Shown: positions 21,415 through 33,897 of the stretch, piece by piece
Layout: each line of letters opens with the position of its first letter
Position numbering within the stretch: the first letter of the stretch is position 1
From: Catonia carolina
Taxonomy: Eukaryota; Arthropoda; Insecta; Hemiptera; Achilidae
Assembly (NCBI GenBank): GCA_035578175.1
Contig: JAQMRL010000006.1
Span: forward strand, 20,805,506 to 20,869,505
Length of the DNA: 64,000 bases
Reading direction: 5' to 3'
Notes under the pieces: model-generated
Told to the model about the DNA's origin: nothing
Seen by the model: only the letters and a program-made list of their open reading frames with translations
The model's database searches: none
Translations under genes and position numbers: made by a program

Positions 21415-22639
21415 AAATAAACACGATAAAATTTGTTTCACATGTGATATTTATTTTAACCTCTTTTTCTCTTGGGTATTTCAGCGGCGGTAATACATTA
21501 TAATAAATATTTCAGCACTAAAAATTCACGGTTATAAATAACCATCATATATTATAAAAACCAGTAGCATTTGAAATCCGAAATGATAACTATATCCGAT
21601 ATGCTACATTACTCATTCAAAAGAAAAAAATTAAATTAAAACCACTTTAAAACAAACTTAGCCAAAAAAATAATTTATTACTTTAAAGTAATTTAGTTTA
21701 TTAGATGAAAAGTTTAAATTAAATTTAAGTAAAGTAAATTTAACTAAGTTTAAAACAGGAAGATGTCAAACAGGTGAGGGATTAATGGAATAGAAATACT
21801 CGGTGAAAACGTTGGTTTATTTTTTGTTAACACAATAGTTTAGAAACTAAAGTAAACTAAAAAGTTTATAATTTTAAATTTAAATGTCTCCATTAACTAA
21901 CAACGAACTGAAAAGTAATTACAGTATGTATACACTCTACTGTAGATGTTCAATTCAAATTAATTAATTAATTTATAAAGTGAATTTAATTAAATTTTAT
22001 AATAATCATTGAATACTAAATGTACTTTGATAAAATAGTAACTCATATTTTAATTAAAATACATTATAAAAGAAATCAATTATGTATTAAATATATTTTA
22101 CACACAAAATTTTGAAAAGATAAATTTGTCAAGTAGATCTTAAGAATTGACAAAGAAGGAGTTCCGGTCCGATGAATCGATTAATGTTGTTGAACAATCG
22201 GCAGTTCTATTTTACTATAATAAAATCTACAATCTGGCCGTTAATTATTCCGGCAAATATTTCTAATCCGCCTTAATTTTACCATTAACTTGAAACTTTT
22301 AAGGAATTACAGAAAAAGTTGCGTGCCTCCATGTGGTGCGGCTGGATAGCTTGACTCGAAATAAGGCTAGAGTTAAGTGAACTGAAATGGATAATCTCAC
22401 AACCTCACAATCAACCAAAACATACGTCATTTACCACCTTTACAGATAACATCTGTAGTTGTAACTCGAGAGTGATCTCACTTAGTGGTTGACAACCCTC
22501 GACAGTCAATATAAAAGGTCTTTTTCAACAAAAAAAAAACACCAAAACGATGGACAATACAGGCTATTACCCGTCGAACAAGTCTAGAAAGATATAGAAC
22601 CAGTCGCAATTCCAATGAGAAAAAAGAGAATTTTCTTCC
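21415..22639. other. Very A+T-rich spacer
   Basis: Nothing recognisable apart from short A+T palindromes such as aattaattaattta near 21960. Confidence 0.35.
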
Positions 22640-22968
22640 TGGGATAAATACTGAGAACTCCAGCAACACGCCTTCTAAGAAGAATCACTGAAAAACTACT
22701 TACCGCTAAATCTGAAAAAGTTATAGTAATCTGACTCAGAGAAATTCAAAACGACATGCAAGAACTCGGCCTAACCATGGAGGACCTAACGCAACGTACA
22801 CCTTGGTATAAACACCAAATGGGAAATCACAAAGTTCGATTAACCACCAAAACAGTCAAACGCACGATTAGGGTTTGTTCAGATGAACTGAGGAAAATAA
22901 GATCTGAAAATATGAAAAAGTTTTGGAACAGCAAGAAGAAGGAATTGAGGAAGAACCATCCAAAATGA
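22640..22968 (+). pseudogene. LINE (type 2) C-terminal remnant
   Basis: A decayed TPRRL-like start lies near 22660. The 70-codon frame 22756-22968 begins MQELGLTMEDLTQRTPWYKH and ends in a basic helix with RSENMKKFWNSKKKELRK, the usual end of this LINE type. The trailing atgtggtcataaaag matches the tails near 17840 and 60320. It is a LINE fossil and not a small host gene. Confidence 0.65.
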
Positions 22969-23044
22969 CTAAAGTAATCCTATGTGGTCATAAAAGAAAA
23001 AAATCTACAATCTACTCTTAAGTAAATAAACGAGCAGATGCATT

Positions 23045-23430
23045 TCTTTTTTTGTTATGTCATGATCACAGAAAACCCTCCAATCAAGGAACTTCGTGGA
23101 TGTAAGTCATGTGTTGTCTTGTGTCCTTAAAATAAATCCGTAGGATGTCTTCGTTTTATTCGGTAAATGTCGTTTGACTGTCTAAGAGTAAGATAGCGTG
23201 ATTATTTGAGTGTGATTCGAGTCTTCTTTGGTATTTTGTACTGTATGGTTGAATTCTTGTTGGATTGTAGAAATATGTAAATTTCTGTGTAATATATTGT
23301 TCGTTATGTTGCAAGGTGATGCTGTGATTGTGTCGAGTAGTTTCGATTGAAACCTTTGCAGGATTTCAATGTTAGAATGGCTTACCGAGCCACATAATTG
23401 AATTCCATACGTCCAAATTTTGCTCGTGGT
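23045..23430 (-). pseudogene. Jockey-like LINE ORF2 C-terminal remnant
   Basis: The minus-strand translation shows IWTYGIQLCGSVSHSNIEIL, RFQSKLL and NILHRNLHISTIQQEF, then further matches with stops. The PxWxYGIQLWG-like and SxIxxIQRFQSKxLR pattern is characteristic of the region after the reverse transcriptase in Jockey-clade elements. It is a different LINE from all others in the window. Confidence 0.75.
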
Positions 23431-23437
23431 TGAATGT

Positions 23438-23565
23438 TAAATGTTTTACACTCGATCTGCTAGTTCTGGGGCAACAAAAAATAGTTCAGTTTCTTATCAC
23501 ATGATCACCTAATTATATGATTGAAGCGTTTAAGAACAGAAGAGGTAGAGGAGTAAAAGAATTAA
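23438..23565 (+). mobile_element. Retro-F 5' fragment
   Basis: It contains the 5' third of Retro-F, from tttacactcgatctgctag through atcacatgatcacc to aagaacagaagaggtagagg, then stops. The 3' half is missing. Confidence 0.6.
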
Positions 23566-24007
23566 GGCATTACACAAAAGAGCCGCCAATCTCCTTTTTA
23601 CTCGTCCCACTAATTTTTCTAAATTTTCACAGCCCCATAAATTTTTAAAATTCCCTCAATTTTTATAAAATATTTTTCTCAAGTATGAAACCCGAATCCA
23701 ATTTACCTAAATCTGATAAATTCCCCTGAATTTCGCCGAGGTTACATTAGTTCCGTAATTTAGTTCAACGAGCGACCAGGAGTTCCATAACACGATGTCG
23801 CCAACATAGGGCTTCTTAGCCCTCTCAACCTGAGTTCTGGAGACTGACAAAAAAGCATTTCGCTGAATCACAGGTTAAACACTTCATACTTTCTACTCAA
23901 CCATAGATCAAAGTTACATATTAAACAAAAACTAAATCGTCCGAAATGGACGAATGGAGCTTTAATCTAAATCCACAAGGGAGATTAAAAGATGGTGGAA
24001 TATGATT
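23566..24007. other. Spacer without recognised features
   Basis: Nothing recognisable. Confidence 0.35.
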
Positions 24008-24380
24008 TGTAATCTACAAAAAAAGTTAGTGGGCCTAAATTGGGTTTAAAGTTCCGGTTTTTACCAGAAGTGGTCCAAAACCGGAAGTCAAGAAATCGAA
24101 GTCAGAAACTACAAGAGATAGGAACAAACAGTTTTCGGATTCGTAATCTACAGAAAACGTTAGTGGGCCTGGATTGGAATTGAAGTTCCGGTTTCGACCG
24201 AAAGTGGCACAAAGCCAAAAACAAGAATTAAAAGTCGCTATTTGTAAACAAAAATATTGTCATTCAATTCTTCTTAAAGGTTAGATACAAAAATCATTGC
24301 GTTTGAATATCCGGTAGAGGCCCGAAACCGAAAATCAAGAAATCGAAGCCGAAATTCGGAAACAAAAATAGTGTCATTCA
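24008..24380. repeat. Degenerate tandem repeat, ~100-135-bp units
   Basis: gtaatctacaaaaaaagttagtgggcc-like sequence at 24012 recurs at 24148. The motif agttccggttt recurs at 24050 and 24185, and ttgtcattcaattcttctt at 24259 recurs as gtgtcattcaattcctctt at 24371. These define roughly three decayed units. SINE-E has inserted after the last unit, at the ttaa following attcctc. Confidence 0.6.
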
Positions 24381-24389
24381 ATTCCTCTT

Positions 24390-24391
<2 letters not shown>

Positions 24392-24442
<51 letters not shown>

Positions 24443-24600
24443 TTTAACGTCCGACTGTTCTGCAATTACTGCTAATGCAGACGGTGAATAATTATGAAAT
24501 GATTTTTTGTAACGTATGAAACAATGCCGTGCCTGAATGGGATTCGAACCCAAGACCGCATGATGAGAGGCGAGCACGTTACCAACTTCGCCAATGCGGC
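24392..24600 (-). mobile_element. SINE-E, tRNA-Met-like head, 50-nt poly(A)
   Basis: On the minus strand the head GCCGCATTGGCGAAGTTGGT has an A box, a CTCTCATCATG loop with anticodon CAT, and the B box GGGTTCGAATCCC. The ~110-bp body ends gtcggacgttaaac and is followed by 50 A residues (T on the plus strand, 24392-24441). Candidate flanking duplication ttaa is short. The long pure tail suggests a young insertion. The open frame with a lysine run here is an artefact of the tail. Confidence 0.85.
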
Positions 24601-24604
24601 TTAA

Positions 24605-26007
24605 AAGAGTAGATACAGAAATCACTCATGGTTTTTGCCATAAGTCAAAGGTAAGCCTTTTTAAAAATTTCTACCAGCCATGAGACGCGACGTCTCATGA
24701 AAGGGATTTTTTAATTAAAAATGATACATCATAATACAAAAAAATCAATTTTACAAAAGTTTCAAAATTAATTAAAAAGCAAATTCCAATTTTATAATAA
24801 AATATCAAAGTACAACATAAGATTTTGTTTAAAGGGAGAAATATTAGTTACAGTCGAAGAATAATTTGTAAATACATGGACGATGATACAAAAAAAATCG
24901 ACGAGTATTTTATTACTTTAATTAAATGCACATAAATTACAGGAATTTTTGAAAAAGAAAGAAATCACATAAGTGTTGTTAAGGGAAACAAGGTACTTAA
25001 TATCACAGCTTGAAAAATAAAAAAATAAAAAGTTTATGCACTTGTAGAACGCAAAGAAGAATAAGAAGTGGAAAAGATGACGAATGGCGAAGACATGATA
25101 GAAAGTTATTAAGTATAAACAACTCCACGCAGAGCTTGTATGAAAAGAGAAGTTGAAAAGGAGAGAGGAGATGGTTTGTAGTAAATAATTCAAAATAACG
25201 CAGTAGCAAGCTTTTAGATTAATTAAAACGTAGTAGCGAAAGGGGGGATACTTATCCGGAGTGGGGTATAAACAGGTCATTACAGTATATGGGGACGTTC
25301 TCTTTAGGTTTTATTGAGGGGGGATTTAAGTTTCCCCTAATGGAGCAAAAGGGGGACGAATGGGATGAATAGGGGGAATGAGCGCATCTGTCCACCGGAT
25401 TTATTGGACTTGAAAAAGCCCCGGTTTGAGTCCATCCCTAGCACACTATCTTCCTTCCTTTAGAAAGAAAATACCTTTGTCCCTTTTTTTATTTCCTACG
25501 CATTATGTAGAGCCGGACGCAAACGCTACCGGTTTCTTCCGCCATATATCAGATCCCCAAACTCCCGATCCACTTTCTCCCGTAACACCTACTCATCCTT
25601 TTTTCCACATACCCTACTACAACACAGGACTTGCAAGTCACTTTTTATTTGAAACCATAAAAACCATTCATCAAAGTACATTCAATTTTATGCACCCTGC
25701 TTTGTAATGTGAATGCCATTTTAAGGTGTTCTCCTTTATTCTGACTATAATGCACGATAATAAAAATGCATATTAAGAAAACGTGCGACAGATATCGAAA
25801 CCATTCTAATATTACAAGAAAATCATGGAAGCTTTCCATATGAAGATTCAATTCGATCAGGGGAAAAATTCCAGAACGTAAAACAAAGAGTTAGGAAAAA
25901 TAAAATAATTCATCTGATGACTGTAGCTGACATACGCAAGATTAATTTATTGTTAATGAAGTTAAAACAGATTAAATTTCTAAAAATCATTGTTACTATA
26001 ATCGATA
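24605..26007. other. Spacer without recognised genes
   Basis: Small open frames (for example 25426-25707) have no family features. Nothing else is recognisable. Confidence 0.35.
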
Positions 26008-26160
26008 TATTCTTCTTCTCCTTCTTCTCCTCATGGGTATTTCTACCTGTTCCAGGATCCATCGTATCTTTGGCCTTCCAATATCTCTGCTTCCCATTGG
26101 TTTGTACTGTCAGTCTAGAACTAGAAGGCCTCCGGCAGAGAGGAGCGACATTCGGATTGT
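26008..26160 (-). pseudogene. LINE C-terminal tip with (GAA)n-like tail
   Basis: On the minus strand, frames across 26040-26110 give PMGSRDIGRPKIRW, close to the (K/R)RGRPRxRW motif at the end of the LINE proteins at 45340 and 63420. It is followed by a gaggagaaggagaagaag tail. Only ~50 codons remain, and the match is broken upstream. Confidence 0.6.
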
Positions 26161-26812
26161 AAAACTATTTTAGAAAAGATATCTAATTTTTTTAAATAAC
26201 TAAAACTTGTCGAAAATGACGTATTTTTATAGAACAAAGTATTTCGCATGTTTTTGTTCTATAAAATTATTTAGTAAAACACACGCTTAATGAGATAATG
26301 TATAATTTAGTAAAAGTTTTGTTTTTGAAGAAAAAAAGTATTTTTTAAATACATCGTCATTGTTCTACAACAATTTCACGGATTAACATAATACTTGGAA
26401 AATTTGTTCTGTAACAATTATGGAAAACGATAATTCAAAAAATTTTGTAAAATCGCGAAACAACAAACAAAACTCAGTATTCGAGAAACTTTTGGGTATT
26501 TTAAGATAACTGCGCACATGTAGGAAATGAAATAAAAATAAAATATTTGATGAAATAATTATTTATATTGGATGAAACGTATACAACTCTAGGGTAAAAG
26601 ACATTCTGTTCGTAACACGAACAAAACGGCACAAAATTTTATACAGCTCAAGGAGAATCAACTCATACTACCGTATCTATACCGGTTGAATAGGGCTACC
26701 AGCTTCGTGTCACGAAACAAAATTTCCCTTTCTTAAAAAATAATTACCAGACGTTAACAATTGGGTCAGGACTAAAAAATCACTCTGAACAAAACAGGTC
26801 ATTCTAAATTAT
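26161..26812. other. A+T-rich spacer
   Basis: Nothing recognisable. Confidence 0.35.
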
Positions 26813-27240
26813 GGTAAAATAATTTTGTACATGATTGTACAGCTAAAAATAAGAAAAAAATTCATAAAAACATATGTTCTCAAAAGCTTTATTAGCTGAA
26901 GCTAGCGAAACTTTTCGCCCCGAAATCAGTTCTCCTGGTGAAATACAGTGATACTGAATTTTTGAGGGCTACTTTTTGCGACAAATATGGTAAATTTATA
27001 TGAAAAAATCAAATAAAACCAGTCTGGAAGCTGTAGTGTGTAAAGTAAGCAGTTTTTGAGAGAAAGGATGTAATATGCAAAAAAACTTGATAGAAAAACA
27101 CAGTCTTATATGTTTGATGCCCAATAACTTTATTAAATGGTTAATAAACAAATTATTTTTCCCAGTGAAAATTGTAGAGAATTTAATTTTGAAAGCAATT
27201 ATGTAAGCAATGTAAACGAAATGTAAATAAAAGTTTAATA
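26813..27240. mobile_element. Highly diverged Fold-G relative
   Basis: It shares the left-arm order of Fold-G: a gtacatg start, gctagcgaaacttttcgcc, cagttctcctggtgaaat, a tgaaaaaatcaaataaaaccag block and cagtgaaaattgtagagaattt. Identity is much lower than between the two main copies. I cannot trace a matching right arm. Confidence 0.5.
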
Positions 27241-28639
27241 AAATGGACTTTTATGTAGTACACTAGGTACATATGTTGACGTATGTTTTTTATGAACTTT
27301 TGTTTATACTTTTAGCTCTGCAATCATTTACCAAATTATTTTAACAAAATCTAGAATCAGCCATACAAACTGACTTAGAAATCCGAAAACAAAGACAACC
27401 AAAAAATGATATAAGAAAACAACAAACCGAAAAGAAATTGTCAAGAAAATCGTTTTGTAATTTGTAATTCAAGCCTAATAAAGCATTATTACACAATAAA
27501 TTTTAATTATTTAGTTTTAATTAAATAAAAAAAAATTATACCTTGTAGATAATTCCTTTAAATATATTAAACTGAACAAAATTCGACAGTAATTCTGTTC
27601 AGAGTGAACCATAAATTTCATTTAATTTTATTTTTTGTAAATTATAATAAAAACTGATATCATCATTTGCATTTACTGTAAGTTTTATTTAAAATATACT
27701 GTATAATGACTGTCGCTTCAAAATCTCCATTTATATAAATTTTATATAATACGATTAAACAGATAAAAACTTTATGTGAATTTTATAATATATTTTAACA
27801 ACCATAAAACAATAATAATGTATGCTTTCTATTTTATAGCAATTTTATTATAAAAAAAACAACAATAAACATAATTTCAAAGAAGTAACGCTAGAATAAG
27901 TTAGTTGTGACATAAAATATTACTACAGTTAATTCAACTTTATAAAAATTACATTAACAGTATATATATTTCACGATGAACAACTTCAATGAATGTTGAT
28001 TTATAAATTTAAATTTAACAAATAATTTGACCTACTTTAACATTAGATTGTTAAAAGATATGAAATAAAGTTTAAAATTAAAACAATGTAAAATAAAACA
28101 GCACTATGGGTTTAAATGCAACGGAAAACCGATTGCAATTATAATTTCAGATGCACTGCAGAAAAAAACCCCACTAAAAAAATTATAATAAAAAAAAACA
28201 ATAAAAAGACCTTGTATTACAAACCTTGAATATATTACACATATATTTTGTCCTTCAGACGTTCAATTATTACGTACTATAAATACAAATTTAAGATAAT
28301 ACCGAAGAACTTTCCCACAATTATAAAAATCAGCCTGGTAATAAAATATTACTCATGAGTAGGCATGTGCAAATAAATTTGAGCATTATACATAATTTAT
28401 CTGAGTAACAGTAATAATTGGGAACTAATAATATCCTCTTGAAAATTAAATACTATATTCTTTCTTGATTAAATATACATAATTAATTATAAATCAACTT
28501 GGAAAAACATAAAAGGTCAAACTAAAATATATTAATTTAAACTATGTATGAAAACTATTTGTATGAAAATTAAAAAGTATTTTACTCACTGACTCATCAA
28601 GTTTCTACGACAATAAGAACTAGTAACTTAAAATTTAAT
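27241..28639. other. Very A+T-rich spacer
   Basis: No gene or repeat is recognisable in this long stretch. Confidence 0.35.
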
Positions 28640-28950
28640 ATTCATTTGAGTTGTAAAACTATGACAAGTAATTTTAGTAATGACAAGAAAATCAAGAAAA
28701 TTAAAATAAAGAAAGGCGTACGACAAGGGTGTCCAAAGTCTCCGACGCTATTTAATATTTTCGTTGATAAGATTTTAACAATTTGGAATAAATTAGTTGA
28801 CTCAGGCATTCAACTTCGAAATAATGTATTCCTAAATTCATTGCTGTACGCAGATGACACTGTTATTATTTTTGACACAGAAGACAGGCTCCAATATGTC
28901 ATTTACAAGTTGCACAACATTAGCGCAGAGTTTGGCATGAGAATATCTTG
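28640..28950 (+). pseudogene. LINE reverse-transcriptase palm fragment
   Basis: The open frame from 28646 carries the RT motif GVRQGCPKSPTLFNIFVD (about residues 24-41) and the catalytic LLYADDTVII box (about residues 67-76), then LHNISAEFGMRIS. Both ends are cut, and the palm lacks the first aspartate motif. At about 28950 it runs into a Rep-A 5' end. It differs from the RQGCILSPILFN type at 38034, so it is another LINE lineage. Confidence 0.8.
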
Positions 28951-28999
28951 GGATATTTGTTTATACGCAAGCGCGCGCACCCCCACCTGGAGAGAGTGA

Positions 29000-29190
29000 T
29001 AGAGGTAGATAGAGAGAGCGAGAAGGAGAGAGAGAAACAGACAGACACACAATCAGACCAATCGCTAAAAACATGTTTTTTGGGTACAGGGGGGTCTGAA
29101 AATATGCATATTCGGTGAAACCTCGATTTCGAAAAATCGACATGAAAACAATACTTTCCTTCCTATATATTCATATAGTAATGAGAAAGA
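29000..29190 (-). mobile_element. Rep-A 5'-end fragment
   Basis: The minus-strand 5' end is clear from 29190 back through gaaggaaag and the acaggggggtctg block. The microsatellite is replaced by an impure (GA)n/(CA)n tract at 28996-29052. The copy is truncated there, next to the RT fragment. Confidence 0.7.
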
Positions 29191-29377
29191 AATACATTCA
29201 TTAAACTTAAAACAATTTAGATTGTTAAAACAACAGTATTTAAAAGTTCTCCTCTTCGTCACAGAATTTACATCTGTAAAGTACAGAATTTACGTCTGTA
29301 AAGTACCACCGTGTCATAGAGAATCCGTACAATCCAAGAACTAATCGCTACTGAATTAAGTTTTAAAACACTAAATT

Positions 29378-29690
29378 TTTTAATTTTCTTATCCCTTAAG
29401 TGTGTACTTTGTAATCTGTTTAATTCACAACAAGCAACCCACTGAGATAAGGATGATGTGTATGACGTGTAAATGAGGTGTAGTCTTGTACAGACCCAGG
29501 CCAACATTCCTGAAAGTGTATGGTTAATTGAACTTTAATCATCAAAGTACACCGGTAACTTCTGTCTAGTATTCAAATCCGTGTAAAATAACTACCTTTA
29601 CTAGGATTTGAACCAGGAACCTTCCTCTCCGAAAATCAGCTGAATCGCAGCGACGACTTTACCTTTAGACCAACCCGGTGGATCAAAACA
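29378..29690 (-). mobile_element. SINE-B copy, full length
   Basis: The minus-strand copy has the ccaccgggttggtct head, TCGTCGCtgcga, a shortened CAGCTG arm and the B box GGTTCAAATCC, then the complete body and the ttaagggataag 3' end. The palindromic arm is reduced to one half. Confidence 0.8.
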
Positions 29691-30597
29691 CTAAATTTAA
29701 GAGGTTAATCTCATAAAAATTACCATTTATTTTTAAAATATCGCCGAACTAACACCTACGCTTGAATAGATTACACACGTAAATTTTGTAGATAATATCT
29801 AGTAAATGAAAAAGCGCCTTCGATCAGGTTATACGCAACAAGCAACACAAGTAAGCATTTAAAGTTCGCCCCTGGAAACATGTAATACATGTAGCCTACT
29901 TAAATACGATAAGGGAAATGTAACTTTTAACAGTACGTTATCAGATTAGAAAAGCATGCAATATTTTATCCGTTAACCATTTCTCTATACATTCTTAACT
30001 ACTTATTAAAAAAATTAATATTGAAACAAAAAATTTAAACACGTCCTTTTGTTTACAAAAAAGCTTATCCTAAACAACTTTCAAAAAAACAGACTACATT
30101 AGGGCCTATGGTAGATTTTATTACTAATATAAGAAAAAGATTTAATTTATAGGGTATAAAAAAATATATACGTTTAAGTAAACAGAACAAACAAAATTCG
30201 TCGAACAGAATTACAGTAACACACTACAAAAACCACGCACGGGAATAATAAAGTTTAACAAAAACTCCTAAATATGTAAGAATCAGTAATTTTAGAAAGG
30301 GATCATGTTCAAAATTACGATTTTTTTATTATTGACGTTAATGGTCAATTAGGGGTATTTTTAATTATTCCACATTGAAAGGGTTCACACATTTAATACA
30401 AAAGCTCATTAACCTTGTTTTAAAGTTGTTAGTACCAATAAAAAACAGTTTTTCCCTGTCCTGAAAAATTAAGATTTTGGACAAAGGTCCGTTCTAAAAT
30501 GACTGATTCAAAATTCGATTACTATCAGTTATTGTACATAACTTGATAGGAACAATGAGAGCCACATATAGATAAGATAGCTTCTTTTTTTTAGTAG
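29691..30597. other. A+T-rich spacer
   Basis: Nothing recognisable. Confidence 0.35.
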
Positions 30598-30670
30598 GGG
30601 TAAAGCGCTATATTGGGCTGAACTGCAAAGACCTGGGGTTCAATACCCAGTACGGACCTGAAAATCTGAA
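30598..30670 (+). repeat. tRNA-like sequence, probably SINE head
   Basis: ggggtaaagcgc resembles a D arm, and GGGTTCAATACCC is a good B box with a T-arm stem. Upstream and downstream acceptor strands do not pair, so it is not a plausible tRNA gene. Confidence 0.35.
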
Positions 30671-30974
30671 CATCTTAAAACCTAATTTTTAACCTTGCGA
30701 GTCTCCTCGGCAACAAAAACGAGTTAAATACAAATTATTTATACTAAAAAGACCTAAACCTGAAGACCAAAAAAGTTTTATAAGAATTTGATTTCGAAGA
30801 ACAAAAAAGTTGGTTGTAATAAAACGAGCTCTTTAATTATATATTCTCTGACGTGGACAAAATGTCTGTTACAAATAATTACTACCAAAATGAAAATATA
30901 AGCGCGATGGTAAACTGAACAGGGAAGATCTGCGCACTAATGTAAGTCTAAAGACCACAGAGTATCCTAATAGC

Positions 30975-31791
30975 TATGTCCACACTCGTGCGATGTAGCA
31001 TGCCAATTTACCTGTACGCACTCGTTTGAAGAGCTCTGTTTAAAAAAACCATAAAGAATATTTTTGAACATCACTAAATTAAAACCTGTTCTTTCCTACG
31101 TTGATTGGTTTGACTTAGATTATTTTAACTTGAAACTAGTCGGAGATGCAGCAATTTACGCATAAAGAGTACTCCGATTTTAGCCGGTTGTCCGTTAATG
31201 TGGGTTTTAAACGTCGGTTACTCCGTCCAGGCTTTGAATAAAAGAACGGCGTTTAAGTATGTTGAAGATCAGAGTTTTGTCTATATGAACATTTTAAAAT
31301 AGAAGCTGATGTGCCATTTTTAAACGCCGGCCATTTTTTTTAAAAAAAAGGTATTTTGGCTTCACGTAAAGATAGGGAAATGATTTTTTGGACTGAACCA
31401 TGCATTTTTACAGCAGTATTGTGCCTTATATCGTATTTTGCATTTGTAATTAGAAATATATATCTGGTGTTAAAATCTATTAGCCTCTAAAAAACGCTTT
31501 GCTTGACATAATACTTTTGTGAAAATGCATGGTTCAGTCCAAAAATCATTTCCCTACTTTTACGTGGAGCCAAAAAAATCACTTTTTAAAAAAATGACCA
31601 TGATATAAAAACGGAACATGAAATTTAAATTTTAAAATATTTATATTACCAGAAAAAACTATGATCTTCAACGTACTTAAACGCCGATTTTCATGAAAAG
31701 CCTGGATGGAGTAACGGACGTTTAAAAATCCACATTAACGGAAAACCGGTGGGACATCGCATGTCGAAAAAAGCGCACGAGTGTGGACATA
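30975..31791. mobile_element. Foldback element with TATGTCCACAC ends
   Basis: Inverted arms start TATGTCCACACTCGTGCG and continue with ccgttaatgtgg, ggcgtttaagtatgttgaag and ggactgaaccatgcattttt, converging near 31450-31520. The left arm carries about 180 bp (31003-31185) absent from the right arm, so it has an internal insertion or the right arm a deletion. Flanks cctaatagc (30966-30974) and cctaatcac (31792-31800) match at 7 of 9 bases and may be a 9-bp target duplication, which would suit a Mutator-like or other long-TIR family. No coding frame is present. Confidence 0.75.
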
Positions 31792-31800
31792 CCTAATCAC

Positions 31801-32574
31801 TTTATATTCCTTCATAAGGTCAATTTACTTTGAAATAATTTAAATTAATTTACTGTCGAAACAGAAAGTACGAATTTTAAAGTTATAAATTTATATTGAG
31901 AGTGTAAAAAATACAAATATTACACAAAATTGTATAATAAAACCATATGTTATACACACAGAATTTCATAAAAGTTCTTATCAAAAATCGATACAAAAAG
32001 TAAACTTTATTCAATACCAATGCAACCTCTACTACAACGTAAGCCACAAAATGTTTAAATCCAACTTTAAGTAGGTCCCAATGGAAAATGGTTTCTGGAT
32101 TTTAAAGCTCTAAAGCCGATTACACACGACGTATGAGTGAGGTCAAAAAACTAAACGAGGAACAGACGCAGACTTCGAACCCGATGGGTATTCTCTTTCA
32201 AATAAACGAAGGAACGTATTAGTTTAGATAAGTTAGTACTTTACTCTAGTTATTTATTTAAGGGAATTACATTTAATTAATTTATAGAGACGTATTGAAT
32301 TAAGTTATTACTCAACTAATTACATTAAAAATTAAAATTTTTGTCTTTAGGAAAATATTTATACCAAAATTGTTAATTTTTTAAAAGCTTAGTTACTTGG
32401 ATATAAAAAATACTTTAATTCTAAAGACAAATTAAGATATAAAGAAAAGGAGAATATTTTACTTCGCAATGTATTAAGATTTATTCAACTAGATCATTAA
32501 TTACATATTAAAATCAGTAGGGCTACACTAAAATCACTGTAATTAGTTATAGATCATTAATTTCGCCATAACAT
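31801..32574. other. A+T-rich spacer
   Basis: Nothing recognisable. Confidence 0.35.
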
Positions 32575-32711
32575 GCAGGTCGAGTGTTAAATTATTTGTA
32601 CTCAATCTGCTAATTCCAGGGCTACAAAAAAATATTTCTGTTTCTTATCACATAATCAGCCAATTATATGACTGAACTATTTTAAGAACAGAAGAGTAGA
32701 GGCGTAAAAGA
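32575..32711 (+). mobile_element. Retro-F 5' fragment joined to Rep-H
   Basis: The 5' third of Retro-F (caggtcgagtgttaaattat to gtaaaagacac) is cut off exactly where Rep-H begins at 32712. Confidence 0.6.
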
Positions 32712-32932
32712 CACTATAATGGTTTTCACGGTTGATGAACTCTGCTGTTCCACGCGTTTAGACCAATCAGAACGTTTGGCAGCGTTGTTAAACAAATGTA
32801 TCAACCTGACAAAACAATACGCGGGCATGCGTACAAGAGTCACAGCACTTCACTCGTGTCTTGCATATCGTACTGAAAACGTAATTTATAATGCAATACT
32901 TTATAATATAATCAGCTGGTTGTATGTTCATA
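32712..32932 (+). repeat. Rep-H copy 1
   Basis: It begins actataatggttttcacggt and ends cagctggttgtatgttcata. It is collinear with 36020-36255, and the copies differ by scattered changes and small indels. It is richer in G+C and CpG than the surroundings. No coding frame or tRNA motif is shared by both copies, so the family is unclassified. Confidence 0.7.
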
Positions 32933-32952
32933 AGTTATATATTGAATTACCA

Positions 32953-33890
32953 AAAATCTGGTGTGAAACACTCACACAACTTTCTCTTGCCAATGCAAAT
33001 ACTTAACAATAAACCTAACATTAGTAATAAAACATTAGAAATAAGCAAAAAACTAACCTCAAAAACATAACCTTATTTTAATCATGAGTGAAAGACGCAA
33101 AATAAAAATCGAACTCGGTTTGGCTTAGAAATACGGAAAATCACGCTTTCACGCTAAACTAAGCTCTGTAGAGAAAAATGCTCTAAACAAAAGTTGTAGA
33201 TCTTTTAATTTTCTATAAATTTAATTATATACACTTTTGTCGTAAAATGCATACTAAGACCGAAATGTTAAAAAAATCGATTTTTCTCACGTTTTCGTGA
33301 GAAAAAAAACAGAAAATCGCAAATTACCGCTAAACTAAGCGTTATACAAAAAAATGTTTGAAACAGAAGTTGTAGGTTTTTAAATTCTCTACAACTTTTG
33401 TTATATAAGTTTTTGCGCTAAAATTTATATTAAAGCCGTAATCTTAAAAAAACAACGTTTTTACGTGAAAACAGCCTCACCGAGAATTTCAGCAAACATG
33501 GCGCCTACCCTATCTTGTAGAGAATAAAAAATTGAGTAAAAAAGGCGATTTTTAAAAAAATCGTAGGACCAGTTTTTGAAAAAATCGCAAAAAACTGAAA
33601 AATTATACGAATAAACTACTACTTCCGGTTGACCGATTTTGATGAAAATGATCGTGTCGCGTCCGGTAGTGGTATGTAACTTAAGTTTCAAGTTTCAAGT
33701 TCGTACGATGTTCCGTTCTTGAGATATTCTGTTCACACACAGACACACACACAGACCAATCGCTAAAAACATGTTTTTTGGGTTCAGGGGGTCTGAAAAC
33801 GTATAGATCCGGTGAAAACTCGATTTCGAAAAATCGACATGAAAACAATACTTTCCTTCCTATATATTCATATAGGCAAGAGAAAGTAAA
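32953..33890 (-). mobile_element. Rep-A copy, full length, young subfamily
   Basis: A complete minus-strand copy runs from TTTTTACTTTCTCTTGCC at 33890 to the perfect hairpin GTGTGAGTGTTTCACAC at its left edge. It shares rare variants (gagaataaaaaattgag, gtttgaaacagaagttg, cctcaccgagaatttc) with the copy at 51595-52540, so the two form a recent subfamily. Confidence 0.85.
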
Positions 33891-33897
33891 AACATGG

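Noticed and set aside
24374..24625. 83-codon minus-strand frame with a lysine run
   Set aside because: It reads through the tRNA-Met-like SINE and its 50-nt poly(A) tail; the lysines are the tail.
32719..33006. 95-codon frame as a gene
   Set aside because: It spans the junction of Rep-H and Rep-A and is broken in the second Rep-H copy.
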